A stretch of 52,340 bases of DNA from Brachymonas sp049977365 (GTDB lineage Bacteria > Pseudomonadota > Gammaproteobacteria > Burkholderiales > Burkholderiaceae_C): contig NZ_JBNGEN010000011.1 in NCBI RefSeq assembly GCF_049977365.1, forward strand, positions 1 to 52,340. Reading direction: 5' to 3'. How positions within the stretch are numbered: position 1 is the first letter of the stretch; each line of letters begins with the position of its first letter. The notes below the pieces were generated by a model. It made no database searches, was not told where the DNA came from, and was given only the letters and a program-made list of their open reading frames with translations. The position numbers were made by a program, and so were the translations under genes. Of the stretch, positions 51,223-52,340 are shown piece after piece.

Positions 51223-52301
51223 GATGCGAATCTCCGCATGGCCAGACCACATGCCGTCAGGAAGCCAGGTGCATCACGACGCAGCTTGCGGTCCTTGAGC
51301 GCCGGGCCCATGGTCATGCCGTCAAAGGGGTTGACCAGCAGGCAGGGCACATCGGCTGCCGCGGTAATGACCTCGGTGAGCTTGGGCAATGCGGCAGATC
51401 CTCCTGCCAGCATGATGTAGTCCACCTTGTGATAGGGCGTGCTGCTGTAGAAGAACTGCAATGCCGCCTGCAGCTCCTGGGCCAGCCGCTCCATGAAGGG
51501 CTGAAGCACCACATGCGAATAATCGTCGGGCAGCTGGGCATTGACCTTCTTGGCCTCGGCTTCCTCGAAGGTCATGCCGTAGTACTTGGCAATGTGCTGG
51601 GTCAGCTGGATGCCCCCGAAGGTCTGCTCGCGCTCGAACAGCACCTCATCGTTGCGCATGACATACACGGTGGTGCTTTCGGCTCCGACATGGGCCAGGG
51701 CAATCAGCGCGTCGCGCCCGCCCTTGGGCAGGGTCGACACCAGCCGCCCGCCGGCCAGCTGTGCGGCGTAGGCCGTCACGTCGAGCACCTTGAGCTCGAC
51801 CCCGGCGGCGCTCATCACGGCCTGCATGTCATCCACACGCTCGCGGCGCGCCGCCACGATCATCACGTCCACGTCGCCGGCCGACACCATGGAGGGCCCC
51901 ATGATGCAGTAGTCAAGACTGACATCCTCCAGCGGGAAGGGAATGTATTGCCCCGCTTCGCCTTCGACCTGCTGGTCGAGCTCATCTTCGCGCAGCCCTT
52001 CGGGCAGCACGACCTTCTTGGCGATGACGGCGGAGGCCGGCAGGGCTGCCGCAACCTGTCGTGCCTTGGTGCCGGACTTGAGAACCACACGGCGGATGGT
52101 GTCGACCACCACATCGAACTGCTCGATCTGGCCGTCGGCTCCCACAGCCCCCTTTTCGAGGGGCTCGGCCAGACAGCGCTCAAGTACCCAGTGGCCGGCG
52201 GCATCACGATCCAGCTCCACCAGGCGCACGCTGGCGGAACCCACGTCCAGTCCGAGCATGGCCGGCGGTTTTCTGCGAAGCAGATTGTCAAGTATGCTCA
52301 A
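51219..52301 (-). CDS. pilM: Type IV pilus actin-like ATPase PilM
   Basis: Cytosolic ATP-binding protein that recruits PilN to the pilus base, 360 aa. Actin-fold signatures: MLGLDVGSASVRLVELDRD (about residues 15-33), VVLPEGLREDELDQQVEGEA (about 95), LDVTAYAAQLAGG (about 172), ALAHVGAESTTVYVMRNDEV (phosphate 2, about 196) and YIMLAGGSAALPKLTEVITA (about 296). The first codon is TTG at 52299-52301, with GGGGGG 6-7 bases upstream; the frame is open to the edge of the window, so a longer start outside it cannot be excluded, but homologs begin here. First gene of the overlapping pilMNOPQ operon. Confidence 0.93.
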   Translation of the reverse strand: MSILDNLLRRKPPAMLGLDVGSASVRLVELDRDAAGHWVLERCLAEPLEKGAVGADGQIEQFDVVVDTIRRVVLKSGTKARQVAAALPASAVIAKKVVLPEGLREDELDQQVEGEAGQYIPFPLEDVSLDYCIMGPSMVSAGDVDVMIVAARRERVDDMQAVMSAAGVELKVLDVTAYAAQLAGGRLVSTLPKGGRDALIALAHVGAESTTVYVMRNDEVLFEREQTFGGIQLTQHIAKYYGMTFEEAEAKKVNAQLPDDYSHVVLQPFMERLAQELQAALQFFYSSTPYHKVDYIMLAGGSAALPKLTEVITAAADVPCLLVNPFDGMTMGPALKDRKLRRDAPGFLTACGLAMRRFAS

Positions 52302-52340
52302 CGGAGCCCCCCTGCTGCTGCGGTGTTTTGAAAAAAGATA

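Overview
The window reads as chromosomal DNA of a high-GC betaproteobacterium of the order Burkholderiales. The evidence is the type IV pilus block pilMNOPQ followed by aroK-aroB-dgt, the hemE/priA neighbourhood, the BioC-like/ComF/TrmL cluster, the DUF1841, DUF1415 and DUF2789 families, and the tamA-tamB pair. Genus cannot be fixed from the sequence alone. I see no IS element, prophage, CRISPR array or rRNA operon. Nearly all of the DNA is ordinary, densely packed core genome.

Layout: 0.3-5.1 kb holds the ABC-F ATPase Uup, a lipoprotein PLD/cardiolipin-synthase-like protein, tRNA-Thr(CGT) and an HSL-type esterase. 5.2-11.9 kb holds a creatininase-family hydrolase, a DsbD-like thiol reductase, a CoA-binding protein, two poorly characterised proteins and hemE. 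11.9-13.6 kb is the only large gene-free stretch (about 1.7 kb). It contains two perfect DnaA boxes in an identical 21-bp context, several near-consensus boxes, an AT-rich patch, an 87-bp direct repeat and several long inverted repeats. It separates hemE from priA. 13.6-24.4 kb holds priA, a divergent LysE exporter/MocR regulator pair, an aminotransferase, a Sco protein, a BioC-like methyltransferase, comF, trmL, a DUF5672 protein and a nitroreductase. 24.5-33.2 kb holds an orphan ParA-type ATPase, DUF1841, PPK2, a glycosyltransferase-like protein, MoxR, a CDF transporter, a GNAT, a tandem pair of paralogous two-domain proteins and a CoxE-type VWA protein. 33.2-39.8 kb is tamA-tamB, then tRNA-Arg(CCT). 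40.1-43.9 kb holds small secreted and DUF genes. 43.9-52.3 kb, all on the minus strand, is dgt, aroB, aroK and the pilMNOPQ operon, whose first gene pilM starts just inside the right edge.

Functional links: pilMNOPQ builds the type IV pilus alignment complex and secretin, and it ends at a strong terminator before aroK. aroK and aroB supply two shikimate-pathway steps. tamA/tamB form an outer-membrane assembly or lipid-transport system. MoxR (27.7 kb) and the VWA protein (32.0 kb) are probably partners although about 3.5 kb of other genes lies between them. Hand-sampled lines suggest that + strand G exceeds C left of about 12 kb and C exceeds G to the right. That is the polarity expected at a replication terminus rather than an origin, which makes the DnaA-box-rich hemE-priA gap the most puzzling part of the window.

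Start codons were moved from the longest open frame wherever a ribosome binding site, signal peptide or family length argued for it. Skew, repeat and motif statements come from reading by eye, not from a program.
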